This document shows positions 9,140-17,588 of a DNA stretch of 64,000 nucleotides, one piece after another; the first letter of the stretch is position 1; the number at the start of each line of letters is the position of its first letter. This stretch comes from Microbacterium hominis (GTDB taxonomy: Bacteria > Actinomycetota > Actinomycetes > Actinomycetales > Microbacteriaceae): positions 558,001 to 622,000 of the forward strand of contig NZ_CP054038.1 of NCBI RefSeq assembly GCF_013282805.1, in the 5' to 3' direction. The notes beneath the pieces are model-generated. The model worked only from the letters and a program-made list of their open reading frames with translations, was not told the DNA's origin and ran no database searches. Position numbers and translations under genes: made by a program.

Positions 9140-9179
9140 TTGCTATCTACTGGTACTCATGCTTACTATGTACCGGTAG
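9140..9179 (+). promoter_or_regulatory. Promoter with embedded inverted repeat (PadR operator candidate)
   Basis: TTGCTA (9140-9145) and TACTAT (9164-9169) form a possible promoter with an 18-nt spacer. An inverted repeat CTACTGGTAC (9147-9156) / GTACCGGTAG (9170-9179), 9 of 10 bp complementary with a 13-nt spacer, covers it. PadR proteins typically autoregulate through such sites. Confidence 0.55.
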
Positions 9180-9216
9180 TCAGTGATGTTGAGTAGGTAT
9201 CGCGGAGGGAGCGCCG

Positions 9217-9546
9217 ATGGGCAAGCAGGACACGGAGATGCTCAAGGGGGTCCTCGAGGGCATCGTGCTCGCCGTGCTCGCGCGGCGCCCCGCGTACGGA
9301 TACGAGATCACCGCGTGGCTGCGCGAGCGGGGCTTCCGCGACATCGCCGAGGGCACGATCTACGCGCTGCTCGTGCGCATCGAGCAGCGCGGGCTCGTCG
9401 ACGTCGAGAAGGTGCCCTCCGAGAAGGGGCCGCCGCGCAAGGTCTACACCCTCAATGCCCAGGGCGAGCAGTCGCTGGGCGAGTTCTGGAGGACGTGGAG
9501 CTTCCTCGCAGATCGACTGGAAGAGCTCCGCCGAGGAGAGGATTGA
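9217..9546 (+). CDS. PadR-family transcriptional regulator
   Basis: A 109-residue PadR-type winged helix: LKGVLEGIVLAVLARRPAYG at the N terminus, GTIYALLVRIEQRGLVDVEK as recognition helix and wing, and PPRKVYTLNAQGEQSL. The start is preceded by GGAGGGAG. It heads a four-gene set (PadR, DUF1048, ABC ATPase, ABC permease) and should repress it from the inverted repeat just upstream until a drug-like effector binds. Confidence 0.92.
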   Translation: MGKQDTEMLKGVLEGIVLAVLARRPAYGYEITAWLRERGFRDIAEGTIYALLVRIEQRGLVDVEKVPSEKGPPRKVYTLNAQGEQSLGEFWRTWSFLADRLEELRRGED

Positions 9547-9547
9547 C

Positions 9548-9922
9548 ATGGCAGCGAAGTGGATCGAGGTCCTGACGGGATCCCTCGAGCAGAAGAAGCA
9601 GTACCGGCAGTACAAGTCCCGCATCGAGGCGCTCCCCGACCCGCATCGCACGGCAGCGAAGGCGTTCGAACGATACTTCATGTACAACGGCGGCATCGTC
9701 GACGGCGACCCCGTCGTGATGCTGACGATGCTGAACGATTTCGCCGACCTGTGGGAGCGCGCGGCCGCGGACGAGACGGCGGTCCGCGACATCGTCGGCG
9801 ACGATCCCGTGGAGTTCGCCGAGGCGTTCGCCGCCGCATACACGGGAAAGCGCTGGATCGACAAGGAGCGCCAGCGGCTCACCAAGACGATCGACGACCT
9901 CGACGGGGGTGCGCCGTCATGA
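9548..9922 (+). CDS. DUF1048 family protein
   Basis: A 124-residue soluble helical protein matching DUF1048 (KWIEVLTGSLEQKKQYRQYK, then YFMYNGGIVDGD and the acidic C-terminal half). The family commonly sits between PadR regulators and ABC exporters, as here; its role is unknown, perhaps an accessory or sensing partner. The ATG is one base after the PadR stop and the TGA overlaps the next ATG by 4 bp. Confidence 0.85.
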   Translation: MAAKWIEVLTGSLEQKKQYRQYKSRIEALPDPHRTAAKAFERYFMYNGGIVDGDPVVMLTMLNDFADLWERAAADETAVRDIVGDDPVEFAEAFAAAYTGKRWIDKERQRLTKTIDDLDGGAPS

Positions 9923-10719
9923 GCGCCGTCGCGACGATCGCGCCCGCGATCCGCGTGGCGGGCATCGAGAAGTCCTTCGCAGACCTCCGGGTGCTGCGCG
10001 GCGTCGACGTCGAGGTCGCTCCCGGCACCGTGTTCGCCCTGCTGGGGTCGAACGGCGCCGGGAAGACCACGCTCGTGCGGATCCTCTCGACGCTGCTGAC
10101 GGCCGACGCGGGCAGTGCGGAGGTCGCCGGGTTCGACGTGGCGCGGGAGGGGGCCCGCGTGCGCGAGGCGATCAGCCTCACCGGGCAGTTCGCCGCCGTC
10201 GACGACGTGCTGACGGGGCGTGAGAACCTCGCGCTCATCGCGAGGCTGCGCCATCAGAAGGATGCCGGGCGGATCGCCGACGCGCTGCTGTCCCGCTTCG
10301 GGCTCGCCGATGCGGGATCACGGCGGGTGGCGACGTACTCGGGGGGCATGCGCCGCCGCCTGGACATCGCGATGAGCCTCATCGGCGATCCGGCGGTGGT
10401 GTTCCTCGACGAGCCGACGACCGGACTCGATCCGCAGGCGCGCCTCGAGGTCTGGGAGTCGGTGCGCCGGCTCGCGGCCGGCGGCACCACGGTGATGCTG
10501 ACCACGCAGTACCTCGAGGAGGCCGAACAGCTCGCCGATCGCATCGCGATCCTGCACGAGGGCACGATCATCGCGCAGGGCACGCTCGCCGAGCTCAAGA
10601 AGCTGCTGCCGCCCGCGAAGGTCGAGTACGTGGAGAAGCAGCCGAGTCTGGAGGACGTCTTCTTCGCCATCACCGGGCGGCATGACGCCGCCGCCCCCGG
10701 TCAGGAGGTCGCCTCATGA
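9919..10719 (+). CDS. ABC transporter ATP-binding protein (DrrA-like)
   Basis: A 266-residue single-NBD protein with Walker A LLGSNGAGKTT (~residues 39-49), signature YSGGMRRRLDIA, Walker B VVFLDEPTTGLDP and the H-loop changed to Gln (MLTTQYLEEAEQL), a feature shared with DrrA-type drug exporters. The C-terminal extension PSLEDVFFAITG is also typical of DrrA. It overlaps its neighbours on both sides by 4 bp, so it is translated with the following permease, with which it should form an exporter for a hydrophobic drug or lipid. Confidence 0.93.
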   Translation: MSAVATIAPAIRVAGIEKSFADLRVLRGVDVEVAPGTVFALLGSNGAGKTTLVRILSTLLTADAGSAEVAGFDVAREGARVREAISLTGQFAAVDDVLTGRENLALIARLRHQKDAGRIADALLSRFGLADAGSRRVATYSGGMRRRLDIAMSLIGDPAVVFLDEPTTGLDPQARLEVWESVRRLAAGGTTVMLTTQYLEEAEQLADRIAILHEGTIIAQGTLAELKKLLPPAKVEYVEKQPSLEDVFFAITGRHDAAAPGQEVAS

Positions 10720-11483
10720 GCGTTCACGTCGTCGGCGACACCGCCGTGCTCACGGGCCGTTCGCTGCGCCACATCACCCGCAGCGCCGACACCATCATCA
10801 CCACGGCGGTGACGCCGATCGCCCTCATGCTGCTGTTCGTGTTCGTCTTCGGCGGTGCGATCGACACCGGGCCGGCCTCGGGCGCGTACATCGACTATCT
10901 GCTCCCCGGCATCCTGCTGATCACGATCGCCTCGGGCGTCGCGTACACGTCGTACCGGCTGTTCCTCGACCTGCAGGGCGGGATCTTCGAACGGTTCCAG
11001 TCCATGCCGATCGCGCGCTCCAGCGTGCTGTGGGCGCACGTGCTCACCTCGCTCGTGGCCAACCTCGTGTCGCTGGCGCTCGTGATCGCCGTCGCGTTCC
11101 TCATGGGTTTCCGCACCGGGGCGGACCCGGCTGCGTGGCTGGCCGTGACCGGCATCCTCGTGCTGTTCACCCTCGCGCTGACCTGGCTCGCGGTGATCGC
11201 GGGGCTGTCGGCGAAGTCGGTCGACGGTGCGAGCGCGTTCTCCTATCCGCTCATCTTCCTGCCGTTCATCAGCTCCGCGTTCGTGCCGACCGCGTCGATG
11301 CCGGGGCCGGTGCGCGTGTTCGCGGAGTACCAGCCGGTCACCTCGATCGTGAACGCCATCCGCGACCTGTTCGCGCAGGAGCCGGTCTCGGCCGATCTGT
11401 GGATCGCGCTCGCGTGGTGCGTCGGCATCCTCGTCGTCGCGTACGCGATCGCGATGGCGATCTATCGTCGCCGGTTCCGGTGA
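10716..11483 (+). CDS. ABC-2 type permease (DrrB-like)
   Basis: A 255-residue membrane protein with about six hydrophobic segments. It starts with a short cytoplasmic stretch ending in RSLRHITRSADTIITTAVTP, the DrrB/ABC-2 entry, and contains LPGILLITIASGVAYTSYRL and FISSAFVPTASMPGPVRVFA, typical of daunorubicin-type permeases. It is the last gene of the PadR operon and the partner of the ATPase that overlaps it. Confidence 0.92.
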   Translation: MSVHVVGDTAVLTGRSLRHITRSADTIITTAVTPIALMLLFVFVFGGAIDTGPASGAYIDYLLPGILLITIASGVAYTSYRLFLDLQGGIFERFQSMPIARSSVLWAHVLTSLVANLVSLALVIAVAFLMGFRTGADPAAWLAVTGILVLFTLALTWLAVIAGLSAKSVDGASAFSYPLIFLPFISSAFVPTASMPGPVRVFAEYQPVTSIVNAIRDLFAQEPVSADLWIALAWCVGILVVAYAIAMAIYRRRFR

Positions 11484-11530
11484 GGCGCTGCGTCAGCTGA
11501 TCCGCGCGGGGTGCGATGGGCGAACACGCG

Positions 11531-11584
11531 GGTGAGGCGTGCGCGACGGGTGGAGAGGAACTCGCGCACTTCGCTGCGATGATC
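11531..11584 (-). pseudogene. Remnant of an XRE (MmyB-like) regulator 5' end
   Basis: The minus strand encodes DHRSEVREFLSTRRARLT, which closely matches the conserved N terminus of MmyB-like XRE regulators (DxRxEVREFLxxRRARxTPE). The match stops abruptly; what follows (RVFAHRTPRG) is unrelated. No start codon sits in place and no remainder of the gene is present. The whole 276-bp interval 11484-11759 holds nothing else I can support. Confidence 0.5.
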
Positions 11585-11759
11585 CCAGTCGTCGAGGCTA
11601 CGCCGGGCCGTCGCCGTGCGGGGAGGGTCTGACGGTACCCGGCTCACGCACGACCGGTATGGCGCCCGCATCGTGAACAGCGTCGTGGCGCCCGTCGCGC
11701 ACGCATCCACCCTTCGCCTCGACCCCCGCGCAGCGCACGCGCGGGGGCCGATGGCGCCG

Positions 11760-12335
11760 TCAGCGGGAGAGGGCCAGACCGCCGGTCCAGCCGATCTTCT
11801 CGCCCACGGCGAGGGTCAGCTGCAGGAAGCCGACGGCCTCGAGCTCGTGCGCGCGGGAGAGGGCGCCGGCGTCGACGGCGGTGAGCCCGCCCGCCTCGAT
11901 CAGCGCGAGGAGGCCGCTCTTCGCATCGGCGTCATCGCCCGCGACGAGCACCGCCGTGGGCACCTCGCCGACCGTGCCCGAGGCGAGGGTCGCGGCGAAG
12001 TTCGTGTTGAAGGCCTTCAGCACCTTCGCGGCGGGCAGCGCCGCCTGCAGCTCGGCAGCAGCGGAGCTTCCGGCGGGCACGACCAGGGCGTCGAAGGTCG
12101 AGAAGTCGAGCGGGTTGGTGATGTCGACGACGGTCCGGCCCGCCAGCTGCGCGCCGTAGCCGGCGACGATGGACGCGATCGAGGGGTACGGCACCGCGAG
12201 CACGACGATGTCGCCGGCGATCGTGGCGGACGTGTCGGTGCTGGTGACGTGCTGGATGTCGGCGCCCCCGCGCGCGAGCACGCCCGCGATCGCCTGGCCC
12301 ATGTTGCCGGTTCCGAAGATGGTGACGGTGGTCAT
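11760..12335 (-). CDS. NADP-binding oxidoreductase, F420-reductase-like (COG2085)
   Basis: A 191-residue Rossmann protein with IFGTGNMGQAIA at the N terminus, IVVLAVPYPSI, VVDITNPLDF and KAFNTNFAATLASG, the pattern of NADPH-dependent F420 reductase and related small dehydrogenases. At 191 residues it is near the length of the compact family members. The ATG at 12335 follows GGGAGCAGAC. It is divergent from a MarR regulator whose operator region lies between them, so it is the probable target gene. Whether it uses F420 or another acceptor cannot be told. Confidence 0.82.
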   Translation of the reverse strand: MTTVTIFGTGNMGQAIAGVLARGGADIQHVTSTDTSATIAGDIVVLAVPYPSIASIVAGYGAQLAGRTVVDITNPLDFSTFDALVVPAGSSAAAELQAALPAAKVLKAFNTNFAATLASGTVGEVPTAVLVAGDDADAKSGLLALIEAGGLTAVDAGALSRAHELEAVGFLQLTLAVGEKIGWTGGLALSR

Positions 12336-12371
12336 GTCTGCTCCCGTGTCGGTGATGAATCGGTGATGCCC

Positions 12372-12397
12372 GTGGATGCCGCGGGTGCGGCATCCAC
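12372..12397. repeat. Perfect 26-bp hairpin of the GGATGCC word
   Basis: GTGGATGCCGC (12372-12382) and its exact complement (12387-12397) with a GGGT loop, in the 5' leader of the NADP oxidoreductase gene. It may fold in that mRNA. It is built from the over-represented word described in the findings. Confidence 0.5.
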
Positions 12398-12402
12398 ATT
12401 GC

Positions 12403-12458
12403 TTGTAGGTGCAACTATCGCGGTGCAACTCGGTTGTCGGCACAACTATTCCTAGAAT
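12403..12458 (+). promoter_or_regulatory. MarR operator region and leaderless promoter
   Basis: Repeated TTGT/ACAA and GCAACT half-sites include a perfect inverted repeat GTTGT-CGGC-ACAAC (12433-12446), an overlapping CAAC-TCG-GTTG (12426-12436), and TTGTAGGTGCAACTA (12403-12417). A -10 TAGAAT at 12453-12458 ends 6 nt before the MarR ATG. A MarR dimer here would block both divergent genes. Confidence 0.55.
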
Positions 12459-12464
12459 CGGAGA

Positions 12465-12962
12465 ATGAGTCGCACGAGGTTCTACTCCGAGGACGAACTG
12501 GCGACGTGGGTGCCCTTCACGGCGCTGCTGGAGCTGCTGCCGCGGGAGCTCGACGCGCAGCTGCTGCGCGACGAGGAGCTGACGCACTTCGACTACATCG
12601 CACTGTCGGTGCTGACCGGGGCGCACGCGCACCGGCTGCAGATGAAGGAGCTCGCCGCGCGCACGAACGCGACGCTGCCCCGCCTGTCGCACGTCGTGTC
12701 GCGGCTGGAGAGGCGCGGGTTCGTGCGGCGGGAGGCGAACGCCGCCGACGCGCGCGCGACCGACGCGGTGATCACGGCGGAAGGGCGACGCAAGGTGCTC
12801 CGGGCGACGCCGGGTCACGTCGAGAACGTGCGGCGCGTGCTGCTGGACGTCATGACGCCCGAACAGGCGCGCGCGCTGCGCGACGTCACGGCGGCCGCGC
12901 TCGAGCGGCTCGATCCCGGTGGCCGGATGTCCGCGACCCGCATGCCCCGCACGCTGCGCTGA
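12465..12962 (+). CDS. MarR-family transcriptional regulator
   Basis: A 165-residue winged helix protein: LQMKELAARTNATLPRLSHV is the recognition helix region, followed by SRLERRGFVRREANAADARA, the MarR wing with the conserved D-x-R-A/T element. It is divergent from the NADP oxidoreductase gene and likely represses both. Transcription probably starts at the ATG itself (-10 hexamer 6 nt upstream). Confidence 0.9.
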   Translation: MSRTRFYSEDELATWVPFTALLELLPRELDAQLLRDEELTHFDYIALSVLTGAHAHRLQMKELAARTNATLPRLSHVVSRLERRGFVRREANAADARATDAVITAEGRRKVLRATPGHVENVRRVLLDVMTPEQARALRDVTAAALERLDPGGRMSATRMPRTLR

Positions 12963-13012
12963 CTCCGGCGGTATTCCCCGACGCGTCAGGATCGAGTGTC
13001 GTAGGTATGTTC

Positions 13013-13018
13013 TACTCT
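13013..13018 (+). promoter_or_regulatory. -10 element of a leaderless promoter
   Basis: TACTCT at 13013-13018 is followed after exactly 6 nt by the ATG at 13025, supporting that start over an in-frame ATG at 13007. Confidence 0.45.
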
Positions 13019-13024
13019 CGACCC

Positions 13025-14410
13025 ATGACACGCGATGACAGCCTCCCCGAGTGGGAGGCGCGAGGCTGGGCTGATGCCGAGGCCGGTTGGTATCACGACG
13101 GCCCGCTGCGGGAGTCCGACCTGTGCGGGGAGCGCCTCGACTCTCCCACGGCCGGGCCCGACCCGATGGGCATGATCCAGGAGACCGCCGATCTCATCGC
13201 GACCTTCGCGGCGCGGCGCCTGCGCTTCGTCGATGAGGTGCGGCGCGACGCGCTCGACCGCGACGCCCTCGCGCGCGGCGGGGATGACGCCCGCGCCTCG
13301 ACGGAGATCGTGCTTCGCGGACTGCGGCTGGAGCTGGCGGCGGCGCTGCGCATCACCGAGCACGCGGCGGGCGATCTGCTGGCGATGTCCGAGGCGCTCG
13401 TGCATCGCTACCCGGCCGTGCTCGACCTGCTCGAGCGCGCTGCGACGACGGAGCAGCACGCCCGGGTGCTCGTCGATGTCGTCTCCGGGGTGTCGCCCGG
13501 CGTGCGCGATCGCGTGCTCGATGCCGGCGTCGCGTGGGCTCAGACGCTTCCGGTCGGCGTCTTCCGGCACCGTCTGCGCACGCTCGCCGAATCGCTCGAG
13601 GCTGCGACCCTCGACGTGCGCCACGAGCGGGCGATCGATGACCGCCGTGTCGTCGTCGAACAGGCGGCTGACGGCATGGCGTGGCTGCACCTGTACGCGC
13701 CGGCGGTGGAGATCCACGCGATTCATGGGCGGGCGACGCGCATCGCGAAGCAGATCGATGCGGGCGGTGGTGATGATGACCGCACGCTCGACCAGGTGCG
13801 CGCCGACGTGCTCTGCGACCTGCTCATCGACGGCGAAACGGCGCTCTTCCCCGAGCGTGCACGCGGTATCCGCGCGACCACGGTCGTGACGGTCCCTGCA
13901 CTGGCGCTGATCGACGGCGTCGCCGGCGCCACAGACGCTGCCGTCGTCGAGGGCCTCGGGCCGATTCCGCTCGAGACGGCACGACGGCTCGCCGGCGGTG
14001 ACGGCACATGGATGCGCGTGCTCACGCATCCGGAGACCGGCATGGTGCTCTCCGTCGGACGGGACTCGTACCGGCCTCCCGCATCGCTGCAGCGGCTGGT
14101 GAAGTGGCGGGCCGATCGATGTATGGCGCCGGGATGCCTCGTTCCGGCGTCGCGATGTCAGATCGACCACCAGGTCGATTGGGCCCACGACGGCGAGACC
14201 TCGCTCGAGAACAACGCGCCGTTCTGCCAGGGGCATCACACCATCAAGCACCACAGTCGGTGGCGAGTGAGACAGGTGCCCGGCAGCGGCGGCGCGATCG
14301 AGTGGACCAGTCCGTCGGGCCGCGTGTACACGGTGCTGCCCGAGCGGCGGGTGCCGGTGTTCACGCCGTCGACCGTGGCGGGAGCGGGCGGCGACGAGGC
14401 GCCGTTCTGA
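13025..14410 (+). CDS. DUF222 domain protein with HNH endonuclease domain
   Basis: A 461-residue protein with a helical DUF222 domain (residues ~40-330) and a C-terminal HNH nuclease domain: C-x4-C (CMAPGC), the IDHQVDWAHDGET motif with the catalytic His, then N-x-P-x-C and HHTIKHH. This is the very common actinobacterial DUF222-HNH family, present in many copies per genome; several have been proposed to spread as parasitic or inactive homing-type elements, and their function is unsettled. Nothing around it suggests a mobile unit here. Confidence 0.9.
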   Translation: MTRDDSLPEWEARGWADAEAGWYHDGPLRESDLCGERLDSPTAGPDPMGMIQETADLIATFAARRLRFVDEVRRDALDRDALARGGDDARASTEIVLRGLRLELAAALRITEHAAGDLLAMSEALVHRYPAVLDLLERAATTEQHARVLVDVVSGVSPGVRDRVLDAGVAWAQTLPVGVFRHRLRTLAESLEAATLDVRHERAIDDRRVVVEQAADGMAWLHLYAPAVEIHAIHGRATRIAKQIDAGGGDDDRTLDQVRADVLCDLLIDGETALFPERARGIRATTVVTVPALALIDGVAGATDAAVVEGLGPIPLETARRLAGGDGTWMRVLTHPETGMVLSVGRDSYRPPASLQRLVKWRADRCMAPGCLVPASRCQIDHQVDWAHDGETSLENNAPFCQGHHTIKHHSRWRVRQVPGSGGAIEWTSPSGRVYTVLPERRVPVFTPSTVAGAGGDEAPF

Positions 14411-14455
14411 CGAAGCAGCCCTCGTCAGCGACGAAGCTGGTCGCCGGGCGGCCGG

Positions 14456-15304
14456 TCAGCGAGACAGATGCTCGGCCAGGCTCATAGGCGCGCGACCGGT
14501 CAGGGCCTCGACGTCGCCGGTGACATCGGCGAGCTCGCCCGCCGCGATCGCGGTGTACGTCGACACCCACGCGTCGTACTGCCAGTCGGGGGCCTCCCAC
14601 GCTCGCCGCGATTCGTATGCCTCCGGCACGGTCTCCCGGTGATAGCCCACCGTCCGACCGGTGTGCGCCGTCAGCACCGCGGCGACCTCGTCGAGGGTGA
14701 GGGCCTCCGGTCCGCTGAGCTCGTAGGTGCGCCCGACATGCTCGCCGGGCGAGGCGAGCACCGCCACGGCGCAGGCTGCGATGTCCGCTCGCGTGACGAC
14801 CGCCACGCGTCCGTCACCCGCCGGTCCTCTGATGACGCCGTCCGCGCCGACCATCGCCGGCAGGAAGTCGAGGTACAGGTTGTCACGCAGGAACGTCCAC
14901 GCCATCCCGGATGCCTTGATCCGCCGCTCTGTGTGCCAGTGGTCGCGGGCCAGCGTGAAGGTCGACTCGGGCGCCGCGTGGAAGAACGAGGTGTACACGA
15001 CGTGCTGCACGCCCGCGGCGGCCGCGGCATCCACGAAGGCGAAGTGCCGGTCGAGCCGGTCCGCGCTCTCTGAGGCCGACACCATGAACAGCACCGCGAC
15101 GCCCTCGAGGGACCGCCGCGTCTCGTCGTCGTCGGCATAGCTGGATGCCACGACGATCGCCCCGGGCAGCGCGGGCGCCTTCGACGGGGTGCGGGCCAGC
15201 AGACGCTGCGCCACGCCGGCGTCGGCGAGCGCGCGTGCGACGCGTCCGCCGAGGTGCCCGGTCGAGCCGGTCACCGCTAGCGCGGGAAGGGTGGGTTCGG
15301 TCAT
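14456..15304 (-). CDS. NmrA-like NAD(P)-binding SDR protein
   Basis: A 282-residue atypical short-chain dehydrogenase. The N terminus carries TGSTGHLGGRVARAL, the TGxxGxxG cofactor loop, and the fold continues with VLFMVSASES, VVYTSFFHAAPESTF and a C-terminal YELSGPEALTLDEVA segment typical of the NmrA/quinone oxidoreductase 2 group. The Tyr-x3-Lys catalytic pair is not evident, as in regulatory or quinone-reducing members. The start follows GGAGGCTCCGCTC. It stands alone, convergent with the HNH gene. Confidence 0.87.
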   Translation of the reverse strand: MTEPTLPALAVTGSTGHLGGRVARALADAGVAQRLLARTPSKAPALPGAIVVASSYADDDETRRSLEGVAVLFMVSASESADRLDRHFAFVDAAAAAGVQHVVYTSFFHAAPESTFTLARDHWHTERRIKASGMAWTFLRDNLYLDFLPAMVGADGVIRGPAGDGRVAVVTRADIAACAVAVLASPGEHVGRTYELSGPEALTLDEVAAVLTAHTGRTVGYHRETVPEAYESRRAWEAPDWQYDAWVSTYTAIAAGELADVTGDVEALTGRAPMSLAEHLSR

Positions 15305-15423
15305 GAGCGGAGCCTCCTGGGCGCGAGGCTAGCCCACGACACGCCGTACCTGGGCAGTTCGCGTCGGATCGGCCGCGGTTCAGGTCAGGCCGTACCCGGG
15401 CTGCTGCGGGGGGAGGTCGCGAC

Positions 15424-15912
15424 TCAGGTCACGCGGTACGCGACATATCGCACGGCATCGGCATCGCGCGCGCAGGAGGCGACGAACACCGCGTGCTCGA
15501 GCGCTCCCAGCCGTGGCGACGCGGTCTCGATCGAGATCGCCGTGCGGAAGTAGTAGCCGTCCGCGGGCACCGCGGCGCCGCGCAGCAGCGCCTCGAGCAC
15601 CTCGGGCGAGCCGCTGCGCACCCCCGTGACCTGCAGGTATACGAACTCGTCGTCGGCGGTGCGCGCGGTGTAGCGGCCGTCGATCTCGATCGCCCCGTCG
15701 GCGCGCACCCGCTGCCAGTCCGCGCCGCCGGCGAGGATCTCGGCGTTCCACGAGCCGTCGATCGCCGTGACCGTACCGCCCACGATCGGCACGACCCGAC
15801 GGTGCCCCACCCGGGTCACGCCGTGGTCCTCGATCGGTCCGAGCCGCACGACAACGTCGAACGCCGGCTCGAGCGTCGGCACCGGCATCCCGCCCCCGGC
15901 CGCCGCGCTCAC
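15424..15912 (-). CDS. DUF3237 family protein
   Basis: A 162-residue all-beta protein matching DUF3237: VVRLGPIEDHGVTRVGHRRV near the start, GGTVTAIDGSWNAEILAGGADWQ and a C-terminal YYFRTAISIETASPRLGALE. Function unknown; the family often lies beside hydrolases and aromatic-degradation genes. It is the last gene of a four-gene operon and overlaps the CocE-type hydrolase by 4 bp. Confidence 0.88.
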   Translation of the reverse strand: MSAAAGGGMPVPTLEPAFDVVVRLGPIEDHGVTRVGHRRVVPIVGGTVTAIDGSWNAEILAGGADWQRVRADGAIEIDGRYTARTADDEFVYLQVTGVRSGSPEVLEALLRGAAVPADGYYFRTAISIETASPRLGALEHAVFVASCARDADAVRYVAYRVT

Positions 15913-17588
15913 GCCGGCACCACCGGGAGAACGAGCCGTGAGGCATCCGCGCCGTCGTGCGACACGACCTGCTCCGCCACCACCGTGGTGGAGGCCACCG
16001 CCGCCGGCTCACCCGAGCCGGGGTTGCGCGCATAGCGCGGGTGGGCACCGGACGAGACCTGCACGCCGATGCGATGGCCGACCTCGAAGCGGTGGAAGGT
16101 CGGCCACAGCGGCACCTCGACCACCCGGAACCCCTCCGCGTCGGCGTCGGGGTCGGTCGCCGCACTCCCGACCGAACCGATCCGGCGGATGCCGTCGCAC
16201 ACGGTCATCGACCGCCCGTCGGGGTGCACGTCGGTGATGCGCACGAACACGTCGAACGACGGCGCCGACGAGTGGAATCGCACACGTGCGACCGGCTCGC
16301 CCGCCACCCGCACGGGCTCGGTCAGCGCGTCGCCACGGAACACCGCCACGTCGGGCCGCCGCTCGTGCGCGGCGTTGTCGACGGGGTCGGTGTCGGGGTT
16401 CAGGCTCGGGCCGCCGACGGCGGGCGTCGGATCGTCGGGGTCGTATCGGTACCCCGTGGTCCCGCCGTCGGGCGCCGCGGTGTCCAGCCGACCGCCGCGA
16501 TGCAGGAACCACTCCTGCGCCGTCGACCCGGCCGGCGGCCACTCGGCCAGATCGTGCCACTGCTCGGCCCCGGTCTCGAACGCCCGCACCGGAGCAGGGC
16601 GCCCGGAGGGCGCATCCGTGAACACCTCGCGCAGGAAGCCGAGTCCCTCCGTGTGGGTGGGCGTGCCCATTCCCGGCGACACGTGGCCCCACGGCCCCAG
16701 CGTCAGCTGCGGCGGGTTGCCGGCATCCACCAGCGCCCGATAGGTGCGCAGCTGCCACGGCAGGAAGATGTCGTACCAGCCGGTGAGCATCATCACCGGC
16801 GCGGTCACCAGCGGCACGGTGGCCGTGTGCGACTGCTGCGTCCAGTACTCGTCGGTGAGCTTCTCGTGCGCGACCCAGTCCTGGTACCAGTGGTTCGGCG
16901 CACCGATCACGGCGGAGTCGCCGGCGCTCAGCGGCAGCACGTCGAACGCCGTGGCGAGGCGGCGATCGGGCAGCACCATCCCGAGCAGGGCCAGGCCGCC
17001 GCGACGCATCCTGTCCATCATGCGCGTCCAGCCCAGGGCGTTGCGCAGCGAGTAGGCGCCGTTGTCCCACGTGATCTGGCCGAAGTCGGGCATCGTGATC
17101 AGCAGCACGAGCGCGTCCTGCGCGGTCTCGGGCTCGTCGCGCTGGAGCTTTCCGGCCACCGCCCACTGCGTGTAGCCGAGATAGCTCTGTCCGTAGGTGG
17201 CGAGCTTCCCCGTGAACCACGGCTGCTGCCGCACCCACCGCAGGGTGGCGACGCCGTCGCGCTGCTCGTCGATCTGCGGCGTGAACACGCCCTCCGAGCC
17301 CCACGTGCCCCGACAGCTCTGGAACAGCACGGTGAACCCCTCGTAGGCGAGGGTGCGCGCACCGCCCGCCATCGGGCCCCGGCGACCGTAGGGCCCGCGC
17401 ATCACGATCGTCGGCAGCGCCGGGTCGCCCCCGCCCACCGGACGGATGAGATCGGCGAGCAGCGCGACCCCGTCCTCCATCGGCACCCGCAGGTCCCGCT
17501 CGATCTCGATGTCGTGCGGCCCGAGGGCGACGCCCTTGAGCCGCCGGCCGTCCATGGCCTTGGTGAGCCGCTGTCGCAGCGTGGTCAT
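15909..17588 (-). CDS. CocE/NonD family alpha/beta-hydrolase
   Basis: A 559-residue serine hydrolase of the X-Pro dipeptidyl-peptidase (S15)/cocaine esterase type. The nucleophile is Ser135 in TYGQSYLGYTQW, the acid Asp273 in GWYDIFLPW and the base His302 in GPWGHVSPG. The C-terminal beta jelly roll (from ~residue 400, FRGDALTEPVRVAGE onward) is normal for the family. It probably cleaves an ester or amide substrate; with an FAD hydroxylase and a MarR regulator in the same operon, an aromatic ester is a reasonable guess. No signal peptide is seen, so it is cytoplasmic. The ATG overlaps the MarR stop. Confidence 0.9.
   Translation of the reverse strand: MTTLRQRLTKAMDGRRLKGVALGPHDIEIERDLRVPMEDGVALLADLIRPVGGGDPALPTIVMRGPYGRRGPMAGGARTLAYEGFTVLFQSCRGTWGSEGVFTPQIDEQRDGVATLRWVRQQPWFTGKLATYGQSYLGYTQWAVAGKLQRDEPETAQDALVLLITMPDFGQITWDNGAYSLRNALGWTRMMDRMRRGGLALLGMVLPDRRLATAFDVLPLSAGDSAVIGAPNHWYQDWVAHEKLTDEYWTQQSHTATVPLVTAPVMMLTGWYDIFLPWQLRTYRALVDAGNPPQLTLGPWGHVSPGMGTPTHTEGLGFLREVFTDAPSGRPAPVRAFETGAEQWHDLAEWPPAGSTAQEWFLHRGGRLDTAAPDGGTTGYRYDPDDPTPAVGGPSLNPDTDPVDNAAHERRPDVAVFRGDALTEPVRVAGEPVARVRFHSSAPSFDVFVRITDVHPDGRSMTVCDGIRRIGSVGSAATDPDADAEGFRVVEVPLWPTFHRFEVGHRIGVQVSSGAHPRYARNPGSGEPAAVASTTVVAEQVVSHDGADASRLVLPVVPA

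Noticed and set aside
12996..13024. LexA/SOS box before the HNH gene
   Set aside because: GTATGTTCTAC resembles half of an actinobacterial SOS box, but the CGAAC/GTTCG arms are not present.
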